From positions 289,287 to 353,286 of the forward strand of contig MNCI01022218.1 in NCBI GenBank assembly GCA_015680685.1: DNA of 64,000 bases, written 5' to 3'. A model generated the notes under the pieces. It saw only the letters and a program-made list of their open reading frames with translations, did not search any database and was not told the DNA's origin. Both the position numbers and the translations under genes were made by a program. Positions 43,801-55,255 of this stretch are shown piece by piece (position 1 is the first letter of the stretch; each line of letters opens with the position of its first letter). This stretch comes from Gnetum montanum. Taxonomy: Eukaryota > Streptophyta > Gnetopsida > Gnetales > Gnetaceae.

Positions 43801-45190
43801 AGTATAATATAAAATTTTTTACATAGTTCCATTTTATTTATCCTTCACAAAATGGTGTAATTCTCTTGCTACTTTAATGTATTCTCCATGCAATCTTACA
43901 TTATTTTCTCTCAAATTTATATTTTATTTTTGTTTGTTTGCAGTTCTTCTTTTAACAATTGTTCATCATAACTATAGAAGTTAAATGAAATTTATATATG
44001 CTATTCACCTAATAGTCTTCATCATTCATTCAACTTCATAAGTTAAGGCAATCATTACATCATTAACTTTTCTAGCTAAGAGAACTTAATTTTCAACATG
44101 TACTCCCATTGATTTAGGATTTAATGTTATGATTACCCATTTATTTAATGTATATGTGGTTCTCATCTATTATCCCTTTTATTTTGTTGAATCCTTTCAC
44201 TTATGTTTCCATCATAGATGAATCACCATTCCTCTATTTATTACTATAGATAATTTTCCTTGTTGATGAACACTTTCATACCCTTTGGTCCTGTCACCTT
44301 TATCTTGTTAGCATATTCTTTTCTATGTTTTAATTATCTTACTCCAATCATATACATTAAGTCTTTTCATATTGTTTCATTTTTGGCTTCTTACTACAAA
44401 AGGGTTTCTTAACTTCATATGTAGATGCACCCCTTAGAGTTAATGATTAATTATATAGATATGTTTTTTCTTTATTTTATTTATTTCTCCTTTCCATAAT
44501 CTTTCTAAGATTATTTTACAAATAATAGGCAATATAATTTACTACTTTCCTTCAATATTAAAGGATTTTATGTGGTGACAATTTTGAAGAGAGTGCCATC
44601 ATATATGTTAACATTAGTGATAGAAAAGAAAAATTGTGCTAGCTAGATACATCTAAGATTTAGTGCAATGGTTAAGATTGTGGAATGGAATAGCCTCATA
44701 ATAGGATATTCTTGTACAATGGTTAACATCCAGCTATTATGTTTATAGGGGTTTTACTACAAAGGTTACTAAGCCCCCTCTCATCACCTTTGATGTTCAT
44801 CAAAGATAATCCTACTAAATGTTCTTTGCTTGTTTTGATGCCCACTACTTCTATTGCTATGCCTACTACTAGAAACACATTATGACATTTGTAGCTTGAA
44901 AGAAAATACTCAATATATTGGGATTGAATCCTAGATCTTCTCTACAAAGAATGGTACTACGAGTGAACTATTAAGATCAATTGAAAAATTTTCTATAATG
45001 GGACCCTTTTAAAAAGTCAAAGGAGATTATAGGAAAAGGTTTAGACAACTTGGTTATGCTACAAGGCCTAAATTTTCTTATATGAACTTCATATTCTCTC
45101 TCTCAACAATTATTTTGTGCAACTTTACATCTACATTAAGTTTTCTCCTCATAAAGGGATCATTATCTAGAGGCTCAATGCTCACCTTGC
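40831..45190. other. Unassigned AT-rich sequence
   Basis: This 4.4 kb should include gag and 5' LTR of element D, but I recognised neither. It contains an ATG/ATA-type microsatellite (41083-41115) and AT-rich low-complexity runs. Frames of 66-89 codons at 41050-41250, 41589-41858 and 43089-43295 show only hydrophobic or low-complexity composition. Confidence 0.5.
41083..41115. repeat. ATGATA microsatellite
   Basis: AATGATAATAATGATAATGA and onward, a short imperfect run. Confidence 0.8.
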
Positions 45191-45194
45191 TAAG

Positions 45195-45545
45195 GTGGGG
45201 TCATGGGAGGATCAACGGATGAGTGAAAGCCTAACCTTTGTTAAGTGGTTGTACTCAAGCTTGAACCCAAGTTCTCTTTTCATTCTCCTACAAACTATAT
45301 TAAAAGAAAAAATTAAAGAGATTCCACATTTTCATAAGCAAGAGTTTCATTTCAATTTACATCATCTTAAAATAGAAAGTGAAAGATTAGATGCAAATTC
45401 CTAGGGAAGAACACACATGTAGGTTATGTTGTTGAAGCGATCTTAAGGATAAGTAGCATATTTTTCTTAATGGCCCTCACATTGAACATTTGAGACAAAA
45501 ATATAATATTGCAGCAAAAAGGTCTATACGATCTTTTGTTGTTAC
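45195..45545 (+). pseudogene. Possible LINE-type RT C-terminal zinc-finger remnant
   Basis: The open stretch 45195-45404 ends FHFNLHHLKIESERLDANS. After a one-base frame change it continues EEHTCRLCC, a SDLKDK.HIFLNGPHIEHL segment and RQKYN. The order helix (L.IE.ERL/Y), EE.TCRLC, E/DDEQHI, then LRQKY resembles the zinc-finger tail at the end of some non-LTR (LINE) polyproteins. The second Cys-His pair is altered (NGPH for CP). No RT or endonuclease domain is seen upstream. The call rests on motif order only. Confidence 0.35.
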
Positions 45546-45833
45546 ATCTAGTGGTAGGGTACATTATTGAGTCAATATTTAATCTTTGTAATGTAAATAT
45601 AATATCTATTCAATAAATCTTTTGAACCTTCTAGCTTACTAAAACCTCAATTTCAATTTTCTATTTTATTTTAAAATAAAATGGAGCTAAGCTTTATTAC
45701 CTCTAAAGAACCATAGAATCTAGTGAACAAATATTTTATTTTTTCATGTCATTTATTTATAATAGGATTCGTTTGTGTATTCTGTGGTTTATGTATGATT
45801 TTTTTCTTGCTTTTCTGAGACATTTCGTGTGAC

Positions 45834-45838
45834 TTTGA
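45834..45838. repeat. Target-site duplication of copia element I (left)
   Basis: TTTGA, identical to 52797-52801 across the element. Confidence 0.9.
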
Positions 45839-46324
45839 TGTAAGAAATCTAACGTGCATCGAGAACCCGATTGCACAAGTGGAAGCATGTAAAAAAAAAA
45901 AACAGATCTCTTAATCTACAAATGTGCATGAAACAAAAATGCACAAATCAATTTGAAAAAACAGATCAAGCTAACCTCCAGCCATTGATGCCATTGATGA
46001 ATGTTCTAGATCTTCTTTCACATGGGCACTCTGCAGTGATGGTGTATGCAGACTGTAAGCGACTGTGAAAGGGACTTGAACTGCTATACTGCAATTGATT
46101 CCTGGTGCCGTGTTCTCCGATCAAGAAACCGCAAGGCACCGGAACCAGTTACCATTTATTAGAAAAATATGAGACCATTACCGATAACAATGAATAGAAA
46201 TTTCCAAAGCTATCACATTGTTACATTAGAAAGTTGAATCGTTTTTAGGACTTTCCATGTTTACGTAGGAGGCATGTTTCCACAATTGTCACAATGTAGG
46301 AGGCATGTTTCCACAATTGTTACA
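45839..46324 (-). repeat. Element I 3' LTR
   Basis: Matches 52313-52796. At its minus-strand start it contains a 31-bp tandem duplication (46265-46295 and 46296-46324; GTAGGAGGCATGTTTCCAC in each), present in both LTRs. A 12-A run lies at its other end. Confidence 0.97.
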
Positions 46325-46340
46325 ATCTCCCACTTGGTCT
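46325..46340 (-). other. Element I polypurine tract
   Basis: The minus strand reads GACCAAGTGGGAGAT directly before TGTAACAATT of the 3' LTR, the standard copia arrangement. Confidence 0.85.
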
Positions 46341-46611
46341 CCATATTTATTCTAATATCCAACTTTCAAGAAACAAATACATGAATCATGGCGATAGTTC
46401 CTCTTAATGCGAGTAGTATCTTCCATGTATTACAATGTATTATTTCTCAAAGTCAATTCCTTTATATGGTAACTATAACTATATGAACAAACCCAATGTT
46501 TATTCGCGGTCCAACCTTATGTGTGTGTTCTCTAATGAGTTTATCCACAACTGTATGAGAAAACACACATCTGAATAGAGTTTCATTAACACTGTAATGT
46601 TGTACAACATA

Positions 46612-49600
46612 TTACATCATGGAACCAAGTCCCATCCGAGTGACATGATCCTTGAATGACCGTGGTGACATTCCTTTGGTCAAAGGATCAGCTAGCATTA
46701 ATTCAGTGCTGATATGATCTATGACCACTTTATTCTCTTTAATGCGATCCCTTATGGCTAAGTACTTTATGTCGACGTGTTTATTTCGACTACCACTCTT
46801 ATTATTCTTAGCTATAAAGACAACAGCTGAATTGTCACAAAATATCTGTAATGGCCTAGATATTGAATCCAGAATTCTAAGCCCTGATATGAAACTCTTT
46901 AACCATACACCATGTGAAGTAGCCTCAAAACAAGAAACGAACTCTGCCTCCATTGTGGAAGTAGCAACCAAGGTTTGCTTTCCACTCCTCCAGGAGATGG
47001 CTCCTCCAGCTAGCATAAAAACATAACCTGATGTTGATTTCCTGGAATCAACGCAGCCAGCAAAGTCTGAATCGGAGTAGCCAATCACCTCCAAATGGTC
47101 AGTTCGTCGATACATAAGCATGTAATCCTTTGTACCTTGAAGGTACCTCATGACTTTCTTTGCAGCCTTCCAGTGGTCGATACCTGGATTACTCTGATAT
47201 CGGCCCAACATCCCCACAGCAAATGCAATGTCAGGTCGTGTGCAGACCTGAGCATACATAAGGCTTCCAACAGCTGAAGCATATGGAATGTTGCTCATGT
47301 GACTTTTCTCTAAATCATTCATAGGGCACTGGTTCAAATTGAACCTGTCACCCTTTACAATGGGTGCAATACTTGGTGAACAATCTTTCATCCGAAACCT
47401 CTCTAGAACTTTATTAATATAGGTTTCCTGCGATAGACCCAGAATATATCTAGATCTATCCCTATGGATCTTAATGCCAAGGACATAAGATGCCTCACCC
47501 ATATCCTGCATGTCAAAATTCTTAGAGAGAAATTGTTTCACCGCATATAAAAATCCATGATCATTGGTTGCAAGAAGGATATCATCCACATAGAGGACAA
47601 GAAAACAGATTTTACTCCCACTGACCTTCTGGTATATGCATTGATCCATGATGTTTTCTTCAAAGCCAAATGAAGTGATGACATCATGGAATTTCAAATA
47701 CCACTGACGGGAGGCCTGTTTCAAGCCATATATAGACTTCTTAAGCTTGCATACCAATTGCTCACCATCATTAGAGGAGAATCCTTCAGGTTGTTTCATA
47801 TAAACCTCTTCCTCTAGATCACCATTAAGGAATGCTGTTTTCACATCCATTTGATGTAGTTCAAAATCAAAGTGAGCTACCAATGCCATGATCACACGAA
47901 GGGAGTCCTTCTTAGATACAGGAGAAAAGGTCTCCATGTAATCTATTCCCTCCTGCTGAGTGAACCCTTTGGCAACAAGTCTAGCCTTATATCTTTCAAT
48001 GTTGCCCAAGGAGTCTCTTTTAGTCTTGAAGACCCATTTGGATCCTATGGCTTTAACACCATTGGGCAACTTGACAAGATCCCAGACTCCATTAGTGGAC
48101 ATAGAGTTCATCTCATCTTTCATGGCATCATACCATAAGTCGGATTCCTTACAACTCATGGCTTGTGAAAACGTGTCAGGATCATTTTCGGCTCCTATGT
48201 TGTAGTCAGATTCCTGTAGATACACTATATAGTCACTAGGAATCGCTGATCGCTTTATTCTAGTAGATCGTCTTAATGTTGGTTCATCAGGCTCCTGAGG
48301 GGCAAGATGATCAACGGGCTGTTCAACAGGAACTGGTATCTGTTGTTCAGCTGGATCTACTATGTCTTGACCAGCAGTTTGTGGAACTTCAACGACTGGT
48401 GGATGTACATCACGTATTTGTACTGTAGGCGTGTTGTGTACAACAATCAATCGAGTACTTGAAGTAGAGGGTTGAGCATCCGCATGATCAGTCGCTGGAA
48501 TTTCGTTCCAGGAATGATGACTCCCACTAATCAAGTCATTCTCAAGAAATTTAGCATTCCTTGATTCCACAAACCTAGTAGTATGTGATGGACAATAAAA
48601 TCTGTATCCCTTAGACCGTTCGGCATATCCAACGAAATACCCACTTATGGTCCTAGGGTCTAGCTTCTTCTCTTGTGGATTATAGACTCTTACCTCAGAC
48701 GGGCATCCCCAAATGCGTATATGTCGCAAACTCGGTTTCCAACCTTTCCACAATTCAAATGGTGTCTTAGAGACAGCCTTGGTTGGAACTCGGTTTAATA
48801 TATACACTGCCGTCTTAAGGGCTTCATTCCACAAAGACTTAGGAAGCTTGGAGCTGCTAAGCATACTCCGCACCATGTCCAATAATGTTCGGTTTCTTCT
48901 TTCTGCCACACCATTTTGGTCCGGAGAACCAGGCATAGTGTATTGGGCAACAATCCCATGCTCTTGAAGAAACTTAGCAAAGGGACCAGGTGCTTGTCCA
49001 TCATCAGTGTATCTACCATAGTATTCACCACCTCTATCAGACCTCACTATCTTTATTTGCTTACCGCATTGTTTCTCTACTTCAGCCTTAAATACCTTAA
49101 AGGCATCTAAAGCTTCATTTTTGTGATGAAGCAAGTAGAGATACATGTATCGTGAGTAGTCATCAATAAAGGTAATGAAATACCGTTGATCATATGCATC
49201 CATATCTGGACTACAAATATCCGTATGTATGATTTCTAATATGGCAGAACTCCTCTTGGCACCTTTCTTTGACACATTGGTCTGCTTTCCCTTTATGCAG
49301 TTTACACAAGTGTCAAAGTCAGTAAAATCAAGAGTACTAAGTACTCCATCAGTTACCAAGCGCTTGATTCTCTCAATGGAGATATGGCCTAATCTACGAT
49401 GCCATAACATAGAGGATTCCTCATTCATAACACATCGCTTAATGCCAGCATGAACATGCATAGAAGTGTAAGAAGTGTCGTTTTGTAAATTAAGTTGAAA
49501 AAGACCATCTGTTAATGTACCATTTCCAACTATTTCAGATCTATAAGATACACTGAACATAGTATCTGAAAAGTTAAAGGAAAATCCCAATGATACAAGC

Positions 49601-50673
49601 CTTGATACAGAAATTAAATTCCTTGAAAAACAAGGAATGTAAAATGTCCTTTCCAAATCCAAAACAAAACCACTACTTAAAACTAATTTGCATGTGCCAA
49701 TCGCTTCCACATGTGAGCGCATCTTGTTGCCCGAATAGATGCATGACTCACTTCCTACTGGCTTCCTTAGGTTTGCTAATCCCTGCAAGGAATTAGTAAC
49801 ATGGATTGTAGAACCGGAGTCAATCCACCATGTGTTATGACTAACATCAACCATATTAGATTCAAAACAAACAAATGAGGATTGAGTACCTTTCTTTTCA
49901 AGCCATCTCTGATGTTTAAGGCAATCTTTCTTTATGTGCCCTTTCTTTTTACAGAAAAAGTATCTAGATTTCTTCTTGATATCAGCTTGTGGAGGGATTT
50001 TTCCCTTCCCTTTAGTGTTGACTTGTTTTGTATTCTTTCCTTGCATGGCCAGATGCACACTTTCCTTTGCTTCCATGGCAAGTCTACCCTCTTCTTGCAC
50101 ACACATGGTCATCAATTCATTAATTGACCATTTGTCCTTATGTGTGTTGTAAGAAATCTTAAAGGGTCCATACTGCAGTGGGAGCATGTTTAGGATGTAG
50201 TGCACAAGGAAAGATTCAGACATCTCAACCTCAAGTGTTTTTAGTTGAGCCGCTATGTCCCTCATGTGCATGATGTGCTCACGCACACCACCAATTCCGG
50301 TGAGCTTCATGGATGAGAACTTCATGATCAAGGTGCTGGCCAACACTTTGTCTGATGTTTCAAATTATTCATCAATAGCTTTTAACAAAGCGCGCACATT
50401 GTTATACTGTTCCAATGATCCACGTATACCAGCCGAGATCTTGGTTTTTATAAACATTATGCAGAGACTATTAGATCGCTCCCATTTATCATAAAGACCA
50501 ATATCATCTGGATGGCTGGTTGCATTAACTGCAGGTGGTTCATCCTTATGAATAGCATAATCAATGTCCATCCATCCTAAATGAAGGAGAATTCTCTCCT
50601 TCCACACCTTGTAATTATCACCCATCAATTCAGGAATGTCACATTTAAAGTCAGAGTAATTTACAGGTTGCAT
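46612..50673 (-). pseudogene. gag-pol: Copia gag-pol polyprotein with one nonsense codon
   Basis: One frame of about 1353 codons. The first 102 (50365-50673) encode the gag start (MQPVNYSDFKCDIPELMGDN; YDKWERSN). A TAA at 50365-50367 follows, then seven codons on an in-frame Met opens the remaining 1244 codons. Positions in that part: zinc knuckle 129-142, whose first Cys is Tyr (YFFCKKKGHIKKDC); protease WIDSGST 174-180; integrase HHCC at H316, H321, C347, C350; core Asp 376, Asp 437, Glu 482; RT from about 755 with YVDD at 919-922; RNase H Asp 1092, Glu 1133, Asp 1171 and HVD 1190-1192. All pol catalytic residues are kept. The stop looks like a Gln codon changed by C to T, and Cys to Tyr is a G-to-A change. 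It is probably inactive on its own. Confidence 0.95.
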
Positions 50674-52298
50674 AGCTGCAAAATAAACATGCTTATGTCA
50701 CTAATTTGAGGCTATAAATTGTAGGACATGTGTACCAATGTAAACATGCAAAAATATGAATCACATGACATAAAATTGCCTGTGGGTTAAATTTTAATTC
50801 AAACAGACTTATATATCCTTATGATGAAACTATTAAACTATATTCCTTTTCTTAATCCCTGTGGGCAAATTAAGAAAAATAATTCAATACTTCACCCTGA
50901 TTAATCACTGTAAATATAATGGAAATTCATGTGGGACAAAATCTATTATATGACAGATGATTAATCACAATACTATATATGTGATGAAATACCTTAGGGC
51001 ACATTTACCAATGTAAAACGTGCAAAATATGAATCAAATGACATAAAATTGCCTGTGGGCTAAATTTTAATTCAAATAGATCCATATATCCTTATGAGGA
51101 AACTATTGAATTATATGCCTTTTCTTAATCCCTGTGGGCAAATTAAGAAAAATAATTCAATATTTCATCCTGATTGACCACGTTAAATATAATAGAAATT
51201 CCTGTGGGATAAAGTCTATTATATTATATGTGATTAATCACAATTACTTATGTGATCTAAAACTCTTAATTTATAATTTTGTATAATCAAAGATGCTGTG
51301 GCCACTCTTAGACTATACAAAATATAAGGATCACTAGTAAATGATGCAAAAATTTCTTTCTAGCTATACAAACGATTACATTATGCATCAAAATCAATGT
51401 TGACAAAATCAATATTGACTAAACTAGTGATATATTTTCCTGCTATTGTTATTAATGCAAGCAAATAGAAAATTGCCATAAAAGAAGAATTGAATTTTCA
51501 TGAATGAAATAACCTTCTGCCATGTGCTACACAACAAGTAACGCAGAATGGCAACAATTTTTCAAAATTCTGTAAACCAGAAGCACAATTACCAGAAATA
51601 GGCATAATATGAAGTTACCATTTCGTAGTTGTACTAGACTAATCAAACTCCAATGCAAAACAGTATTGCCAGTTTGACGATATGCTTTATTTTGATGGAA
51701 TTTGTATGATAAAAAAAAAACTAAACTTATCTACATTTCAAAAGGTGATTCCAACATGGGCATCAAAGCAACGGAAAAACACCACCATCAAATAAAATAA
51801 TGGGTTGCGGACAGACGGTATGACAAACAAATAATTTTCTAAATGCTTGAAGAAATTCCTAATTAGGAAGTGCTAGAAACCCTAACAGAGCACGCACTCG
51901 CACGAGGAATGCCAATGGATCAACAATAATTCCCGAAATTGTACATTGCTGATCAACAATAATTTAAGACAGACCTTCTATCATTTTCAAAATCTTTACA
52001 TAGTGAACTAGAAACATGTGTAAAAGGCCGCATGTAATAAAACTCCATCCAGTGAATAAATTAAATTGTAACAGTCCCTTCCCCAGGTCCAAAATAAGCG
52101 ATTTAAAATCTCAGCAGGTTAAAAAACACAACAGCAGATTCAACCTCAAGCGGTTTTTACAATATCTGCGAACAATTGCCGCAAATTGTAGAAAACCTAG
52201 AAATCGCAAAAATTCGCAGACAGAAATAGTGCAGCAAAAACCAAAAATCGTAGAAAACCCAGAAAAACAAAACTAAGCATCAAGGCAGAGATCCAATT
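50674..52298 (-). other. Element I long untranslated leader
   Basis: 1.6 kb lies between the gag start and primer site, unusually long for a copia element. It contains a 273-bp tandem duplication (50722-51265) and no recognisable frame. A G/C-richer part near 52030-52260 adjoins the primer site. An 86-codon plus-strand frame at 52016-52276 is antisense and without recognisable motif. Confidence 0.75.
50722..51265 (-). repeat. 273-bp tandem duplication in copia leader
   Basis: Unit 1 (50722-50993) and unit 2 (50995-51265) align throughout; ACCAATGTAAA occurs at 50734 and 51007. Each unit carries three CCTGTGGG-type motifs (50779, 50868, 50928 as ATGTGGG; 51052, 51131, 51201), spaced 60-89 bp. 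Confidence 0.85.
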
Positions 52299-52310
52299 GC
52301 TCCGATACCA
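52299..52310 (-). other. Element I primer-binding site (initiator Met tRNA)
   Basis: The minus strand reads TGGTATCGGAGC two bases after the 5' LTR. The consensus copia site is TGGTATCAGAGC. Confidence 0.9.
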
Positions 52311-52312
52311 AA

Positions 52313-52796
52313 TGAAAGAAATCTAACGTGCATCGAGAACCCGATTGCACAAGCAAAGCATGTAAAAAAAAAAACAGATCTCTTAATCTACAAATGTGCA
52401 TGAAACAAAAATGCACAAATCAATTTGACAAAACAGATCGAGCTGACCTCCAGCCATTGATGTCATTGATGAATGTTCTGGATCTTCTTTCACACAGGCG
52501 CTCTGCGGTGATGGTGTATGCAGACTGTAAGCGACTGTGAAAGGGACCTGAACTGCTATACTGCAATTGATTCCTGGTGCCGTGTTCTCCCATCAAGAAA
52601 CCGCAAGGCACCGGAACTAGTTACCATTTATTAGAAAAATATGAAACCATTACCGATAACAATGAATAGAAATTTCCAAAGCTATCACATTGTTACATTA
52701 GAAAGTTGAATCGTTTTTAGGACTTTCCATGTTTACGTGGGAGGTATGTTTCCGCAATTGTTACAATGTAGGAGGCATGTTTCCACAATTGTTACA
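52313..52796 (-). repeat. Element I 5' LTR
   Basis: Direct repeat of 45839-46324 with about 20 substitutions. Confidence 0.97.
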
Positions 52797-52801
52797 TTTG
52801 A
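52797..52801. repeat. Target-site duplication of copia element I (right)
   Basis: TTTGA, matching 45834-45838. Confidence 0.9.
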
Positions 52802-53640
52802 CTCTACCGTAGGTTCTCTCCCCCATCATTTTACAAATTGCGAGTTCTAAGGCAGCCATAGATGACGTGTCAAGACAACCTTGATAATCCTCGTCTTTGT
52901 CAATGATCACGTTTAACCTGGACAATGTTGATAATCGTAGCATTCCAGGCGCGGTAACTTTCTCAAAGATTGTTTCGGAATATTATATTCCATGAGTTGT
53001 ACACCCAGAGCCTGCTAAAGAAGCCTCGGAATGCTTTCAAGCGAAATTCTCTCCAATTTTGCAGAAGCAAAAAATAATGTTTCAGTTTATCCCGGAACCT
53101 TAAGGCTTGTAATGGTGAAAAAAATGTGCGCCTAAGCACCGAAGCATATTCTTCTTCTTTACATGATGAGTGTCATGTTTCTTTCTGAATGTTCTTCTTT
53201 ACAGGACTCACCCTGCTTAAAACTTAAAAGCTTGAGTATTCTCCGCATGAAAACATTATTTTCTTTTGCTTGTGCCCATTGCCCAATGGTGGTGCTTTAG
53301 TTCCTATCCTGCCTATATGTCGTAGGATTTAATCAGATTATCATTAATTGCGTCCGAAATCCGAACAACAAAAGGATGGGGCACTTTCCCTCTGCGCGGA
53401 ATGCTTACGATGTGGTGCTCAGTCAACTTTCACTTTGATAGCAGTGAAAAACCTTTCAAGTTTGTCCCGGAAATATTGGGGAAAGAATGTAACGCAATAA
53501 CCAATGTGATGACTAATTCAGCTTTGTTTATATTTCAGGACAAATTGAATGCTTTGTTGGAATGAACAAAGAAAGCAATGATTCCCGACATAAACTAAAT
53601 ATGAAGAAACGAATGGAAGTGAATCATTAGAGAGCTAGTC
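52802..53640 (-). pseudogene. Gene-like GC-richer island interrupted by copia I
   Basis: This 0.84-kb block has more GC and more CG than its surroundings. On the minus strand an open stretch (from 52943 or further up to the copia edge) reads MLRLSTLSRLNVIIDKDEDY, CLDTSSMAALELAICKMM and GERTYGRVK. With the copia element and one TTTGA removed, the frame continues VTRNVSEKQEKNHT to a stop at about 45793. Another frame upstream (52958-53100) gives RFRDKLKHYFLLLQNW, and a related FRDKLERFF occurs at 53440-53485, so the island has an internal repeat. A TATATAAG lies at 53643-53651. I do not recognise the protein. It may be a host gene whose end was split by the copia insertion, or non-coding sequence with a chance frame. 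Confidence 0.4.
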
Positions 53641-53642
53641 TA

Positions 53643-53651
53643 TTGCTTATA
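53643..53651 (-). promoter_or_regulatory. Possible TATA box for the gene-like island
   Basis: The minus strand reads CTATATAAG about 80 bp upstream of the first ATG on that strand (near 53591), at the edge of the GC-richer island. Confidence 0.3.
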
Positions 53652-53659
53652 TAGACTGA

Positions 53660-54262
53660 CCTATATGAGCCTATTGAGACCAACATCCTCCATGTTAGGC
53701 ATAGGTCTATGACTAATTAGTTTTAATCCCATTAAAATTAAAAATTCTATAGGTTTTAACCCCATGAAAATTATTTAGGTGATATCCTAGCATTGCTAAG
53801 GTTAAGGATCAGATCAAAAGTGGCCTCCGGAAATTTGTAGCTTGGTTTTTATTTAGAGAATGGAAGAGAAAGCAATGTTTGTACAAAGATTTGTACATAC
53901 AGGTCTACATAATGGAGCCATAGTAAAGAGGCTCATTTATAGAGTTTTATTTATTTATTTATGACATATTTGATAAGAAAATTGTCATGCAAAGCACGAT
54001 AAAGATAGACAAATATCTTTAGTGCAATAATGCTTAGATTGCAATTGATGATATGGTTGACAATTGGTAACATTATTAGATGGCTTTTCCTTTGGCATGC
54101 ATGGATATAGTGTCATTGTTGTTGTTGATGTGGTCATGCTGTCATGACTAATAACTGGTTACATTATTGAAGCTTGGAATGTATTGATGCAGTGTTATTG
54201 TTGTGCTTGAAAAGCAAATCAAATCTTTTATTATCATATACATTCATGGTTGATAAAAAGGA
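53660..54262. other. Unassigned AT-rich sequence
   Basis: No reading frame or repeat pair was recognised between the island and the minisatellite. Confidence 0.6.
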
Positions 54263-54383
54263 GAAATCATTATGAGGATAGTGACAATACGACAAAAAGA
54301 AATATTATGAGAATAGTGATGATATGACAAAAAGCAATATAGTGATGATATGACAAAAAGAAATATTATGAGGATAGTGAGGA
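54263..54383. repeat. 36-bp minisatellite
   Basis: Four imperfect units starting at 54263, 54299, 54334 and 54360, each with AAATATTATGAGGATAGTGA and GACAAAAAG; the third is shortened. Confidence 0.85.
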
Positions 54384-54471
54384 AAGTAACTGGTCCTCTT
54401 GATAGATTATAAATGGTAAGATGCATTTTGGTCAAGTGAATGACATGTGTTGACAAGTTTGAATTAGTAGA

Positions 54472-54741
54472 ATGACAAGAATTTGTGTTTTTTGTGGAAG
54501 TAAGTTAGACAACCATAATAGATTTGAACACGATGAAAAACAACGTGGATTAGAGATGGTAATGTTAGTTGTTACTAATTTTCAAGGTATGTACAACAAA
54601 TTTTGATGTTTTTGTTTATTTAACTTAGTTGTTTTGGTATGAAGGTTGGAAGAAAGATTAACTTACTATATGGTGAGGGAAGCATTGGGCTAATGGGTGT
54701 TGTAGCTAACATTGTTTTTAGTAGGGGAAGAAATGTTCTTG
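54472..54741 (+). pseudogene. LOG-like: LOG-like (cytokinin riboside 5'-monophosphate phosphoribohydrolase) fragment
   Basis: LOG enzymes release active cytokinin bases from their nucleotides in the cytosol. Exon 1 (54472-54558) reads MTRICVFCGSKLDNHNRFEH and ends EKQRGLEM. An 86-nt candidate intron (54559-54644) has ATG|GTAATG at the donor and TATGAAG at the acceptor. Exon 2 (54645-about 54741) reads VGRKINLLYGEGSIGLMGVV and SRGRNVLG and is followed by GGTAATC as the next donor. RICVFCGS and the GGGSxGLMG loop (here GEGSIGLMG) are LOG hallmarks, and the first boundary lies at the expected place. The PGGxGTxxE catalytic motif of later exons was not found downstream, so this looks like a truncated pseudogene. 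The second Gly of the loop is Glu. Confidence 0.75.
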
Positions 54742-55255
54742 GGTAATCTTATAACTTTGGATTCTTATTAAGGTAATTTGCTCGTGAATTGTTAGTTGAT
54801 TATTGTCTATATCTTGAATAATAGAGTGGTACCAAAATTTCTTGCATCTAAGGAGGTACTATTCCAATAACAACAATCTTTTGTTAGTGTAGTGTACTTG
54901 TATGTATCATATTGATATTTTAAGTATTTTCTAGTTATTTTTACTACACACAGATAATTGATGAAATAATTGACAATGTAACCATCCATATTTATTAAAA
55001 TCTAGATTGTAACCATCTGAACCAAGTGCAAGCAAGGCTCTTGAATTGGTATGACTTAATGACTATAAGTAGTTGTGAATGTACCTTAAATTTATTACCA
55101 AAAGGAAGCAATTATTCATAAGGAAATGTGATTATTTTCTTAGTAGTTGATGTCATTATATTATTGCTAGTGTAAAGACCTATGTATATTTATTAGTTTG
55201 AAAATTTGTTTCATGAAGGAATTTTTGAATTGCTGCATGCAAGATTTTTAAACTT
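54742..55255. other. Unassigned sequence downstream of LOG fragment
   Basis: I looked for the remaining LOG exons (IPKTLM, MHQRK, PGGYGT motifs) on the plus strand and saw none. AT-rich, no other feature. Confidence 0.6.

Larger units (their letters stand above)
45839..52796 (-). mobile_element. Element I: nearly intact Ty1/copia retrotransposon
   Basis: A 6958-bp minus-strand element with LTRs of 486 bp (45839-46324, 3' LTR) and 484 bp (52313-52796, 5' LTR), both TG...CA. It is flanked by the duplication TTTGA. The primer site (52299-52310) matches the initiator-Met tRNA site at 11 of 12 positions. A purine tract GTGGGAGAT adjoins the 3' LTR. One gag-pol frame (46612-50673) is interrupted by a single TAA. 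By hand I count about 20 substitutions and two short indels between LTRs, roughly 4%. This is the youngest complete insertion in the window. Confidence 0.97.

Noticed and set aside
48795-49031. Short frames on either strand within the copia polyprotein
   Set aside because: They are shadows of the long gag-pol frame and have no independent motif.
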